Positions 11,185-22,800 of a stretch of DNA of 64,000 nucleotides are shown here, one piece after another. The notes beneath the pieces are model-generated. The model worked only from the letters and a program-made list of their open reading frames with translations. It was not told the DNA's origin and did not search any database. Where the stretch lies: positions 2,604,001 to 2,668,000 of the forward strand of contig NC_083531.1 of assembly GCF_032362555.1 (NCBI RefSeq). Reading direction: 5' to 3'. Position 1 is the first letter of the stretch; each line of letters opens with the position of its first letter. This DNA comes from Amyelois transitella (lineage: Eukaryota > Arthropoda > Insecta > Lepidoptera > Pyralidae). The position numbers were made by a program, and so were the translations under genes.

Positions 11185-11563
11185 TGAACGCGCCGCTTTA
11201 TTTTACTGTTCCTATCCCTTTTCATTCCGCACAATACGATAGTGACAGCATATGTGGTTTCTTCGGAGCTCGACAACACTCGACGGCTTACGAATGGAGC
11301 CATAGAACATTTCAATTCAAATTTGAAAACTAGTGATTGAAGAAAAAATATGGCCGCAAATTGACCGCTCCGCTCATATAGTAAAAATAATAAAATTGCG
11401 CATCTTAGAAACAAGAAGAACCCTGGCCAGGGCCCAAGAAGCCAAAATACAAGAAATTAAGGTACGTGTTGTGCGTTTACATTCCCGCTTCCCGCTTCTT
11501 CCTTTCACAATATTCACTCTACCAAAAATCCAGCGACCTACATAATTGTTTTCCGCTATCCCA
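11185..11563 (+). repeat. 5' LTR of the BEL/Pao element
   Basis: A direct repeat of 16569-16947, 379 bp, starting TG and ending CA. I saw no difference between the two copies on reading them side by side. It should hold promoter and polyadenylation signals; I did not find an unambiguous TATA box. Confidence 0.93.
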
Positions 11564-11833
11564 TTTTGTGGTCCTTCGAGCCGGATAAAACCCGCTTCAA
11601 ACCCGCTTCATGCATATTGTTATTGACGAGATTTGTTTAAAACCGCGATTTTCTGTAGAAAATCATAACCGCATTGCGCCGACATTCGGCCGGCTTCTGT
11701 GTAGAATCTACCTACACAATTAAATAAAAACGTCCGCTCACAGTACTCTCACACCGCTCACCGCTTATTTTGAATAAGATTTTGGTATTAAGTGTTTTAT
11801 TTCGTAAAATACCTCTATCCGCCATCTTTTACC

Positions 11834-14800
11834 ATGGAATCTAAACTCAAGTTGTTACAAGAGAAAAATAAGGTTCAATTTGAACGTCTTACTAAATTAT
11901 ACGAGGTAGGCAAACATTTGTCGCCATCTACTACCGAATTGCGCTCGATTGAGACTTTTATGTCCGATAGTCAAACTGTAGACATATTGCGTAATGATTT
12001 CATGCAAACTTTGGATGAAATTAACCTATTACACATGGAATTAGATCCCAAATTCCAACCAAATTATAAGTCACTTTCATCATTTGAAGATATTTATGCT
12101 CGTGTTGTAAGGTTCCGTGTAAATCTAAAAGGTAAATCCGTTTCTTCGAGTGCAGTTCCGCAAACAACGAATAAGGCTCCCTTCAAACTAGCTCCGCTTA
12201 ATATTCCTAGCTTTGACGGAAAAATTGAAAATTGGCCCGTTTTCTATGAATCTTTTAAAGCTAATATACATTGTAATCCAGATTTAACAGATTCTCATAG
12301 AATTCAATATTTAGTTGGAAGGCTCACCGGAAATGCATTAAAAATTATAGCAGGCGTGATTCCTTCTGGCGAAAACTATAAGTCCATTTGGGACAGTTTA
12401 ACAAAGAAATATCAGGATAAGAGAGCCCTAGGTTCGTATTATGTTTCCACGTTGCTTAATATTAAAGCCGCTTCAAATAACTCTGTCGCATTAAATAATT
12501 TCATAGATACATTTGACGCTGCCGCCGCTGCACTAAATCAATTAAAAATTGAAGATACTTATGATTTTATTTTATTTAATTTAGCATTCCGCAAATTAGA
12601 TTCAAGTACCGCTCAGGCGTTTGAAATGACTGCTAGAGATAAAATAATTCCGAGTTATTCAGATTTAGTTGAATTCATTAAAAGTCAAGTAAAAATATTA
12701 GATCGCACTACTAATAATAATAATTCATTTAACCGCATTAATCAAAATAACAATGCTACTATTAATAATTCAAACCGCTCCCGCCATACAGTCCATTCGT
12801 TCGTAACCCGCAATAATAATAATATCGACAACCGCTCTGTATGTTCAATGTGTAATACGTCTGAACACTTTCAGCTTTATACTTGCCCCGCATTTAAATC
12901 TTTGTCACCGAAAAATCGCCTTGAATTTATTAAATCGAAAGTAGGGTGTGTAAACTGCCTTAGCTTGACACATTCCGTGTCAAAATGTAATTCGAAGTAT
13001 AAATGTAGACAATGTGGAAAAAGTCATCATTCTTTGTTGCATTTAGATTCATCCTCAAATAAAAACTCACCTTCTGCGTCATTTCGAGATTCGTTCACTA
13101 GAACAACCATACAAGACAGCGCTGTTTCGGCTACAACTGGTACAGAGAATTGCGCCTCCACCTCCGCGGCATCAATGCCCGTTATTAGCAAAGATCGCGA
13201 GCACGTATCGCTTTGCGCTCGCTCACCTGACCTAACGAATGTTCTTCCCTGTACCACGTTAACTTGTCATAACCGTACTGAAGTGCTTCTTTCTACCGCC
13301 AGTATTTACGCGTATAATAATGAAAAGAATATAAAAGAAACTGTTCGATGTCTTATTGATAATGCTTCACAGAATAATTTAATTACTCTAAACTGTTGCA
13401 AAAAACTTAATTTGAAAATTATTCCGCTGTCAAATTCGACTTTAAAGGGTGTTGGTTTGACTTCCCGGCCTGTTATAGGGTATGCTAATTTTACGATTTC
13501 TGCAAAAAATAATAAACATACTTTTAACTTAACCGCATTAGTCATAGATTGTATTACCGATCGTCTTCCTATAGATTATATTGACACATCTATTGTTAGG
13601 CATCTGGTAAACATACCGCTTGCAGATCCATTCTGGCATATTCCTGGAGAAATCGAAATTGTCCTAGGAGCAAAGTTATTCCCATTCTTACTTCTTAGTG
13701 GAAAAGTCATTGCACCGCCAGCTCCGCCCGCTATTGAAACTGTTTTCGGATTTGTTTTCATGGGTGACGCCGCTGCTAATACCGCTTCGTCAGTCATTGG
13801 CGATATAACCGCAATTCCATCTTCATCTTCCGCTTCATTTCTTACTTCTTTTGAAAAAGGTATAGATGCCTCTCTTTCTAAATTCTGGGAATTAGAGGAA
13901 GTTCCTGTGAATAAATTTCTTAGTCGTACTGATGAAGAATGTGAACAAATTTACGCTTCTACAGTCTCTCGCGACTCGTCTGGTCGCTATTGCACCGTGT
14001 TACCATTTGCTAAGGATCCCAGTAGCTTAGGGAACTCGTACACTATTGCTCATCGCCGTTTGTTGGCACTGGAACGCAGACTTAGCGACACAGATTTACG
14101 TGTGAGCTATAACGCCGCTATCATGGATTACATAAATAACAAATACTTAGATCCAGTGTTACCATCGGACGAGTCTGATGGAGGTTATATAATTCCTCAA
14201 CACCCAGTTGTCAGATTGGACAAACAGACTACTAAAGTCAGGGTTGTTTTGGACGCGAGTGCTCAATGTCATAATGGTGTATCTCTCAATGATATTTTAC
14301 ACACTGGACCTAATCTTCTTGCTAATTTAAAAATTCCGCGCCATCTGGCTGTAGCTCAGGATTCTAGGGTTAATATAGTTGCTTTCGCTGACGCTAGTAT
14401 GAAAGCGTATGGCTGTGTTGTTTTCTTACATGTTACCGATCCTACTGGTAACATATGTGTCCGCTTGGTTTGTGCAAAGTCAAAGGTTGCGCCAGTCAAA
14501 GTAGTTTCACTTGCCCGCTTGGAGCTCTGTGCTGCCGTCATAATGTCTAAACTAACCAAATTGGTCTACGATACTTATTCAGCGCGCACGCCTATAGATA
14601 ATGTTTATGCTTTTTCAGACTCAAAAATAGCTCTTTCGTGGATTCATTCATCTCCACATCGGTGGAATATTTTTGTCAGCAATCGTGTAGCTAAATGTCA
14701 CGAGAATCTAGAGTCTAAAAACTTCTACCACGTCGCCGGAGTTCAGAATCCCGCAGACTGTCTGTCGAGAGGTTTATTACCTGAACAATTACTTACGCAC

Positions 14801-16408
14801 AAATTATGGTGGAACGGTCCTGAATGGTTAATTACGCCTGTACCTCAGTGGCCGATAGAATCTTTTCAGCCTGAAAAATGTGAAGACTTGCCAGAATTTA
14901 ACAGTAAAACGCTTGTAGCAACCGCTTCTCGTGGTGTAGAACTGTCTCCTCTTTGTTCTCTATCGTGCAAAGTTTCTTCATGGAATAAACTGTTAAGAAT
15001 AATTGTATATATTTTACGCTTTGTAAGATTATTGCCCCGCTCTAAAAGGTTAGAGACCTCTCATATAATTACCGCTGAAAACTATTTGCTTCGATCAGTC
15101 CAAATCGCTCATTTTACAAATGTCATAAATGATTTGAAAAAGGGTAATATTTCTTCTGCCCCGCTTAATAAATTAGACTTATTTATATCGGAAGATAAAT
15201 TAATCAGAATAGGAGGTCGATTAGCTAATTCAAACTTACCATTCGAAGCGAAACATCCTATTTTACTTCCTAAACATGATAATGTTACTTACTTGATTAT
15301 AGACTATTTTCACCGCGTACATTGTCATACTGGTGCCGCTCTTCTTAGCTCTTTGATTCGCCAAAAATATTGGATAATATCATCTCGATCTGTTATACGG
15401 CAACGAGTACATAATTGTAATTTTTGTTTTAAAAATTCTCCTTCGCATCCAACTCCTAAGATGGCGAATTTACCCGCATTTCGTGTTCAAGAGACAAAAG
15501 CATTCGTTCATACTGGCGTGGATTACGCTGGGCCTATTAACATCACTATTTGTAGACGTCGTGGTCAGCGAAGTCAAAAGGCATATATTTGCCTATTTAT
15601 TTGTTTAGTGACGAAAGCAGTTCATATTGAACTTGCCTCAGATTTATCTTCTATTACATTTCTTTCTGCGTTTAAGAGATTTATATCCCGTAGGGGTCCA
15701 GTTTCTCATCTATATTCCGATAATGGAACTAATTTCGTTGGCGCTAAGTCTCATTTGAATGAGCTTTATAATTTTTTACTTTCTTCAGATTATAATGATT
15801 TACTCTCAAGCGAGCTTGTAAATCGCCGCATAGAATGGCATATGTCTCCTCCCCGCGCTCCGCATTTTGGAGGAATTTGGGAGTCAAATATAAAAAGTCT
15901 GAAGACTCATTTGTACCGCATTATTGGCAATCAACTACTTACATATGAAGAGCTTTTAACAGTATTAACACAGATTGAAACAATAATGAATTCACGACCA
16001 CTCTGCGTATTACAGGAAGAACCGCATCTTGAGTCTTTAACTCCCGCGCACTTTATTATGGCTTCTCCACTACAGTACTTGCCACTTACACCTGTTTCTT
16101 CTACGCCGCTAGTTACACGTAAATCGCTTCTCGATCAAATGATTCGCTCTTATTGGAAAAGATGGCATTTAGAGTACTTGAATAATTTACAGGTTCGTCA
16201 GAAATGGTTGAAAGATGTAACGAACGTCAAAATTGGTACTGTAGTGTTGATACATGAAGATAATGTTCCCCCATTACGATGGCCATTGGGAATCATTGAA
16301 AAGACTTATCCAGGTGCAGACGGTACTGTGAGAGTAGCTTTAGTTAAAACTCAAAATGGTTTTCTTAAAAGACCAATCGTTAAATTAAGTCCATTGCCGT
16401 CGCAATAA
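11834..16408 (+). CDS. BEL/Pao gag-pol polyprotein with missing RT core
   Basis: A single open frame of 1524 codons from the ATG in a good context (accATGg). In order: a gag-like region with the DUF1759 pattern (FDGKIENWPVFYESFKA, about 140-290); Cys/His knuckles (about 335-405); a retropepsin-like region with LIDNAS (about 505); the RT N-terminal part ending SLNDILHTGPNLL; then at once the RNase H-like region (AFADASMKAYGC, FSDSKIALSW); the integrase zinc-binding region; the integrase catalytic triad contexts VDYAG, DNGTNF and WESNIKS; and a C-terminal domain. The palm with the YVDD-type motif is absent at about nt 14320, in frame. The element is thus non-autonomous for reverse transcription. 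Family proteins are usually longer, about 1700 residues or more. Confidence 0.9.
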   Translation: MESKLKLLQEKNKVQFERLTKLYEVGKHLSPSTTELRSIETFMSDSQTVDILRNDFMQTLDEINLLHMELDPKFQPNYKSLSSFEDIYARVVRFRVNLKGKSVSSSAVPQTTNKAPFKLAPLNIPSFDGKIENWPVFYESFKANIHCNPDLTDSHRIQYLVGRLTGNALKIIAGVIPSGENYKSIWDSLTKKYQDKRALGSYYVSTLLNIKAASNNSVALNNFIDTFDAAAAALNQLKIEDTYDFILFNLAFRKLDSSTAQAFEMTARDKIIPSYSDLVEFIKSQVKILDRTTNNNNSFNRINQNNNATINNSNRSRHTVHSFVTRNNNNIDNRSVCSMCNTSEHFQLYTCPAFKSLSPKNRLEFIKSKVGCVNCLSLTHSVSKCNSKYKCRQCGKSHHSLLHLDSSSNKNSPSASFRDSFTRTTIQDSAVSATTGTENCASTSAASMPVISKDREHVSLCARSPDLTNVLPCTTLTCHNRTEVLLSTASIYAYNNEKNIKETVRCLIDNASQNNLITLNCCKKLNLKIIPLSNSTLKGVGLTSRPVIGYANFTISAKNNKHTFNLTALVIDCITDRLPIDYIDTSIVRHLVNIPLADPFWHIPGEIEIVLGAKLFPFLLLSGKVIAPPAPPAIETVFGFVFMGDAAANTASSVIGDITAIPSSSSASFLTSFEKGIDASLSKFWELEEVPVNKFLSRTDEECEQIYASTVSRDSSGRYCTVLPFAKDPSSLGNSYTIAHRRLLALERRLSDTDLRVSYNAAIMDYINNKYLDPVLPSDESDGGYIIPQHPVVRLDKQTTKVRVVLDASAQCHNGVSLNDILHTGPNLLANLKIPRHLAVAQDSRVNIVAFADASMKAYGCVVFLHVTDPTGNICVRLVCAKSKVAPVKVVSLARLELCAAVIMSKLTKLVYDTYSARTPIDNVYAFSDSKIALSWIHSSPHRWNIFVSNRVAKCHENLESKNFYHVAGVQNPADCLSRGLLPEQLLTHKLWWNGPEWLITPVPQWPIESFQPEKCEDLPEFNSKTLVATASRGVELSPLCSLSCKVSSWNKLLRIIVYILRFVRLLPRSKRLETSHIITAENYLLRSVQIAHFTNVINDLKKGNISSAPLNKLDLFISEDKLIRIGGRLANSNLPFEAKHPILLPKHDNVTYLIIDYFHRVHCHTGAALLSSLIRQKYWIISSRSVIRQRVHNCNFCFKNSPSHPTPKMANLPAFRVQETKAFVHTGVDYAGPINITICRRRGQRSQKAYICLFICLVTKAVHIELASDLSSITFLSAFKRFISRRGPVSHLYSDNGTNFVGAKSHLNELYNFLLSSDYNDLLSSELVNRRIEWHMSPPRAPHFGGIWESNIKSLKTHLYRIIGNQLLTYEELLTVLTQIETIMNSRPLCVLQEEPHLESLTPAHFIMASPLQYLPLTPVSSTPLVTRKSLLDQMIRSYWKRWHLEYLNNLQVRQKWLKDVTNVKIGTVVLIHEDNVPPLRWPLGIIEKTYPGADGTVRVALVKTQNGFLKRPIVKLSPLPSQ

Positions 16409-16568
16409 CAATACCGCATTTTCTTAATAATTTCTTATTTTATGAATGTTATTATATTATTTTTTCGCTTTAGTTAATATTAAAATCCACTACTATTTAC
16501 GCTACTCTATGAGTGATTTCCTTTTATTTTTCTTTTGAGAAAGCGATGTTTCTCAAGGCGCCGGAGGA

Positions 16569-16947
16569 TGAACGCGCCGCTTTATTTTACTGTTCCTATC
16601 CCTTTTCATTCCGCACAATACGATAGTGACAGCATATGTGGTTTCTTCGGAGCTCGACAACACTCGACGGCTTACGAATGGAGCCATAGAACATTTCAAT
16701 TCAAATTTGAAAACTAGTGATTGAAGAAAAAATATGGCCGCAAATTGACCGCTCCGCTCATATAGTAAAAATAATAAAATTGCGCATCTTAGAAACAAGA
16801 AGAACCCTGGCCAGGGCCCAAGAAGCCAAAATACAAGAAATTAAGGTACGTGTTGTGCGTTTACATTCCCGCTTCCCGCTTCTTCCTTTCACAATATTCA
16901 CTCTACCAAAAATCCAGCGACCTACATAATTGTTTTCCGCTATCCCA
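16569..16947 (+). repeat. 3' LTR of the BEL/Pao element
   Basis: The second 379-bp LTR, preceded by a purine-rich ggcgccggagga run at 16556-16568 that would serve as polypurine tract. It is followed by CTAAG, which matches four of five bases of the sequence before the 5' LTR. Confidence 0.93.
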
Positions 16948-19838
16948 CTAAGTCTCATTTTAAATAGATGGCTTAATGTTGGAATTGGATGAAAAATTAT
17001 TGACAAATTGCAAGTTATCGCCTAAAAAAAAACCCAAATATTTTAGCTTTTTCTTTGACTGACTTTTACAATGTGCTTAGCGGCTAGCAGTTTTTTTCTG
17101 TGCTACACCATGGTAGCAAATAACTAAAGTGAAGGTTCAAGAGTTTCTGAAATGACAAGTGGCTGCCTTTGCCATTTTGGGTAATTTATTTTCCAAATAT
17201 TTTTTTTTCGTCTCTCTTAGTAACAGTAAAATATGAACGGTTACGCAACTTCAGTAACAAGTTGAGACTTGTATGGTTCACGGTTCTGACTCATTTGAAG
17301 CTGAAGAAGTTTCTAGCAGAACTACAATTAACTCATAGAGTGAAAGATCACTGCTTTGAAGATGCTCTCTTGTTTGAATGGGCTACCTCTTCGTCAAATA
17401 TTTTTATTACATGCACAAAAGTACCTTGCGACAAAGGCTTAGAAATGACTAACATCAGACCTACTTTCTACATCATTCAAAGTTGGTTAAACAAAGATTT
17501 GACGATCGTTAACGATTCACGACAGTAAAACATGCAAATATATTCAAGAAAATTGTAATTTTTGGCTGTAAGATGACACTGGCTGACCTAAAACTACATC
17601 ATAAAATGCTAGGTTAGAATATCATACAAAGACGATTTCTCTTTGAAAAGTAAGTGCAAGAGACTTAAATAAGCGCAATTGCAGTTTCTCACTTACCCGG
17701 ATGCTTCCGTGGCGGTTTTTACCGTAAAAACCTCCTTATGAGCTGTTAATTTTTATTTCACTAGTACGAACAAATTCTAGAGCGCTTGACAGAAGACTGA
17801 TTGGCAAAAAAAAAGATGGCTGCGTAAAATCTCCAAAATTACGTCACGCGCGGGAAAATCGAAACGGCAATTACACTTTTTATTTAAAATTACATAATAA
17901 CACCATTTCCTAACGTTACAAAAATTAAATTTACATACCTCATAAGATGTGGAAAATGTGACGAAATTGTAGGGTATTTGATTTCTTTTACTGATACATC
18001 AGTAACTTTGAATTCAGTCCGACTCCGTGCGCTGTTGCCAAATTGCTATTGCGTCAGACACAATATAACGTTCAAATTCACACATTTCTAGCATAACTTG
18101 ATGATTTTTATATACACTATGTTATTATCACTCTAATAATCAACGTTTCAAAAGCCCTGGATTTAAAAGCGGTTGAGATAAATTTTAATCTAAATATCGA
18201 GGGACGGCGAACAACGCCTTGAACTGAACAAAGGATAGAAACTTCTTATTTACTTTCTATGAACCGCGATGTTAATCCACATTAATCTTAATTGAAATTA
18301 TCTAGGTATCTACTTTATTTATAGAAAATAACTAAATGCAAGACAAGAAATCCAAAAAATTGCAACTAAAATCGATGAACTAAACTATTTGAATTGTAGA
18401 TTTGACATTTACTGACTGTTGTTTTTTTGGCGTTGTAAACAAATGGTAGTATTGGGTAGTAGGTGGTACAGTGTTGCTAGTGTAGCATTGCTGTTACTTC
18501 TACCAAGTAAATATCACTTCAGATATTAAATTGTTCAACAAAATGGTATATTATTAAAAAAAACCACAACTGATTTTGATTTGACAAACTTAAATTTCTA
18601 TTAACATTAAATTTTATAAAAATCAGACCATCGGTTGGAAAGTTGTCGCATTGGTACAAACATACAAAAAAATGTTCGAAAATACATTTTTTTGGGCGAC
18701 ATCGCCCCAAGTTGATTGGTAGACAATTAGATATTTACAATTTGTATGGAACAAATCATGATCTGAGTGGTGCCCGGCAGTTAATTAAACCTCTCATGGA
18801 TGTCGTATAGTAAACTAAGGCAATAGGCACATCTAATCAAAAACGTAGTATTTGCCAGCTGCTGCTCTTCTCATGCAGATTGTAAAAGCCAATCAAGGGA
18901 AAGAGAAAAAAACTTGGAATTATTTTGGGTGTTGGGCTAGCAACAGCAAACTGCCACGATCTGCCTTCGGCCTTCAGTCTTTTCGATACTGTTGACTCTG
19001 TCTACCCCGTGAAAGATAAAGACGTGATGTATGTATATTTAACTTCCAGGCGTAGAAATATGAAACGGAAATAAAAAAGGAAAATGTGTGATGACGTGTA
19101 ATTCAAATATTTTTAATGCTTATCAAAAAAATAACACTACATGCTAATATTAATATATATTGTAATATTTTGCATACAATTACGCACAAATTATATTGCA
19201 GGCCGTACTAGTTTAGAAGGTATATATGTAAAAATAAAATTCCTAGAAATTATCTAGAGTTTAGTATATAAAAACAATATACAGTAATTAGTAGTAGTAA
19301 ATAAACAGTTACTATCTTTTCTCGTTCAAAGTTTTGGCGAAAGTAATATTTAATTTAAATGCATTTATGTAGTCCCAAAAATAAATACAACTTAAAAAGT
19401 TGACAACAACATAATCGTTCACGATTGAAAATAATTCAATACTTTCATATGAAATTAAGTAGTTTACAAGTAAATCCTAGGAAACTGACCACTAAATTAT
19501 TATATAATCTATAAAGAATAAAAAACTATATTGGCGAATATGTTTCAATAGCAAGTAACCTCAAAGAACTTAATAATAATTGCAAGTGCTTTTTGAAAAT
19601 TGCAGTTGAAACAAACACCATGAAAAACTACTAAATCAGTAGTTATTCATAACGAGACAAACACAGTTGTCAAAATAAAGTAGCGCGAAAACTAATATAA
19701 AAACTTAGAAAACAAATTTAAAAATATTATATCATTATTTTTCTAGAAACATCTATGTAAAAATACAAGCAGTTTGTTCTGTTAAAATCCAAACTGTCAA
19801 TACAGTTCATTCATGCGGTCGTACCTATGTATTGCAAA
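16948..19838. other. Unrecognised AT-rich DNA; 3' flank of the minus-strand gene
   Basis: I recognise no gene. A 119-codon open frame on plus (17169-17528) has no detectable motif and no splice support. A degraded family A copy lies at about 18950-19040 (minus). The part nearest 19838 is probably the 3' UTR of the gene that ends at 19839. Confidence 0.5.
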
Positions 19839-22800
19839 TTATTCTTTCATCGGCAGTGAAACTTTAAAAAAATTCTGAATCGACGTTTGTTTAAAATTGT
19901 CTGGCGATTTCTCTTGTTTCACATACTTTCTTCTCATGGGAGTGACGTCGAATTGAGGTTTTTCTAAAACGGGCTCATTCATATCTTTGTATGTCAAAAC
20001 ATACTGTTTTAACTTGGGACAATCTTGTTTAACTTCAGACTCTGTAATTTTTACTTGCACTTTTTCCTTTTTCCATTGTATTTTCACTTTAATTTCTTTG
20101 TCTTTTATCGACACTCTCGTCTTCTTCTTCCTTTTACCTTGTACAGACAGCTTCAAATTATCTTTACCATTACTCAATTTAATATCAGTAGTATTACCCT
20201 TAATTTTTTTCTTTTTTGATTTGCGTTTAGATTTACCGCGTTTTATTTCCTTTTGTTTTTCAGTGCCGTCAGTAATTTTCCGTTTCTTTTCAGGAATCTC
20301 TTCTAATGACCTGTCTTCCGCTAATGACCTCTTTCTGTCGCGTGACGCTTCCATTGCGAAGTCTATAGCCGTTCTCAATTTCGAACACTTTTCAGAGACG
20401 GTATGATCATGTCTGAATTTACACTTAAAATCTCTACCGACCTCGTTCAGATATCTATTTTTGAAGCACTCCAAATCGAAACCAACATTTTCTTTTTCTA
20501 AAGTTTCATTATCTAGAGGGCTGAATTTGAAAGCGCACTTTTTAGACTTCATTGGGCTTTTCAAGTCTAAATTTTTCACGAAATCCGTACTCGATGCTGT
20601 TTCTTCCATTTTGACGACGCTTACGTTGACGACTTCGTCGTTTTCGGAAATTTCTAAGCTCGAATCTTTTTGTATGTCGACAGTTTTCAGTTTGGGCGTT
20701 TCGAAGATGGGCAGACTGTCATTACTGTCATCCGCTATGAATTCTGGTGGCAATTGGAATGTAGAGTTAGACGATTCATCATCAGAAGCATTCTCTTCTT
20801 TAATTTCATTTTCAAGCATTTCTTTATTTGGAGACTTATTCAAATTTGTATTATGCGATATATCTTCACTTTTATCAGCTATTATAATTTTTAAGGGGAT
20901 ATTTTTTTTAGGTGATTTTTCTGGACAACACGCTGTTTTCTTGGGTGACATAGCAATTTTCAAGGGTGATGGACGGGACGCGAATTTTCCGGAGGAGCCC
21001 GGAGCCTTATGGGGACTATTTCCTTTTCTTGAGATCATCTTGACAGTTTCCTGAAAGGGTGATATAATGAAATGAATGTGACAGTTTATTTATAGTTTGA
21101 TTGGTCATAGTTCTAAGATTTAAAAGTTTATAAGGTCGTCTTTGTATCTATGACCATTATAGGCCCACCAGTAAAACTAATTAAATGCAAATTTTCATAC
21201 AAAAACTAGTTGTAGATATTAATGAAATTTTCTGTAAATTTATAAGTAATAAGTATATATATTTTTTTAGTTCGCTTGCCTATAAAATTAGGTAAGTATT
21301 TACTTATTGTATCTTTCTAGCATTAATTCTGTAATTGGCTTTACTTATTGTATAAGTAACAACATTGTAATGTTGTTAATTCATGAATAAATAAATATAT
21401 AATTCGAGGACTAACAAATGTTTCTTTTAACCGTAAATGTAATTTTTAATGGTTATTAAAAGGCCTTATCTTCGGAAATAAACATTATTTCACCATCAAA
21501 AATGGTTCATTTTTTGCGGTTGTTATTGGCTATGCACCACGGATGAAGACGTGGCGGACCGCTAGTTAAAATAGGAGTTATAATTAGATTTAAGTGATGT
21601 GACGTCAATAAGTGATACCTTGTATCGAAATTTGAAAATAAATCTATTCTATTCTATAATAAACGGCGGTTAATACCTACTTCAGCTGTAACGTCAGCGT
21701 TTTCTAGAAATTTCTTCGGCGAACACCACTCTTTAACTGGATCCTTGTTTTTGGTTTTCTCATTCGCTATGCTGTTCAGTATGTTGCCCAATACGTTACT
21801 GTTAACAAAAAAAAAATAATTATAATACATACTTAATTCTATGACATTTCCTGTAGCTCAATTGTATAGAAAAATACAAATTCAAAATCTTTATTGCATA
21901 TCATAAAGTATATCAGTTGAATAACAGTTACTGCTTATAAATAGGTACAATATGAACCCTGTTGTACATCGCAATTATAAAATAATATGGAACTACGGGC
22001 AGGTTTATGTCGGCTATTATGTTGAATATAACAATAATAAAAAAATTACGTATTACATTTGGAGTCAATACTAATAAGCAATTCAAAATAAATATAATTT
22101 ACAAGATGCATTGAATTGATAACATGATATACATACATATAATAATAAAAAATCAATTCAAATGTCAATACTTCAATCTTTAAAAAACTCGTCCAGTGTA
22201 TAGTAGCATTTATCGGTCAAAAGGAGTTTTAAGTTATTAATATAAAAAAAATTCCCCTTGGCTTAAAGAAATTTCCAGGAAAACAGTGTTCCTTTACTCC
22301 TACATACCATACCTACTAATTTTATAAATGCGTAAGTCTGTTTGTCGTATACATTTTCACAACAAAACTACTGGGCCGTTTTATTAAAATTTATATGCAT
22401 ATTGATAGAGGGCTCGCGTACATGAAAGTGTATTGTCTTTTCTAGAAGATGGTGATTTTAGACCTCGGCGCGCAACCTATCGCCGATTCTAACCTAATAA
22501 AAACTCAATTAAATAACGACTTTATAACAACATACATAAAATCACGTCTATACCCTTGCGGGGTAAACAAACAAGCCAACAGTTTTTAAAAGACTGAGAG
22601 GCCACGTTCAGCTATTTGACTTTAAGATAGAATTGAGATTCAAATATTGAGAGGTTGCTAGCCCATCGCCTAAAAGAACAATCCCAAATTTACAAGCCTA
22701 TCCCGTAGTCGCCTTTTACGACAAATACGTCAAAATTAAAAAGATGTTGCGCGATTTACACTACCTACCTATTTGCTGCTTTTGACTGACAGCGCCGTGT

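Larger units (their letters stand above)
11185..16947 (+). mobile_element. BEL/Pao LTR retrotransposon, recent but lacking the RT core
   Basis: Two 379-bp LTRs (TGAACGCG...TATCCCA) flank a primer-binding site at about 11569 (TGGTCCTTCGAGCCGGAT) and one long gag-pol frame. The LTRs appear identical base for base, so insertion was recent. Flanks are TTAAG and CTAAG, an imperfect 5-bp duplication. The 5' LTR begins one base after the TAA duplication of Harbinger H1. There is no envelope gene. Confidence 0.93.

Noticed and set aside
11185-16947. Possible endogenous virus with an envelope gene
   Set aside because: Nothing open lies between the end of gag-pol (16408) and the 3' LTR (16569). The domain order is that of a BEL/Pao retrotransposon without envelope.
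17169-17528. 119-codon open frame on plus
   Set aside because: It has no recognisable motif and begins in AT-rich sequence. It does not resemble the neighbouring transposons or genes, so chance is a sufficient explanation.
19987-21054. Open frames on plus opposite the last exon of the PHD/RING gene
   Set aside because: Phe/Ser/Leu-rich reverse reading of a Lys/Glu-rich exon. The minus reading has splice support and a continuous model.
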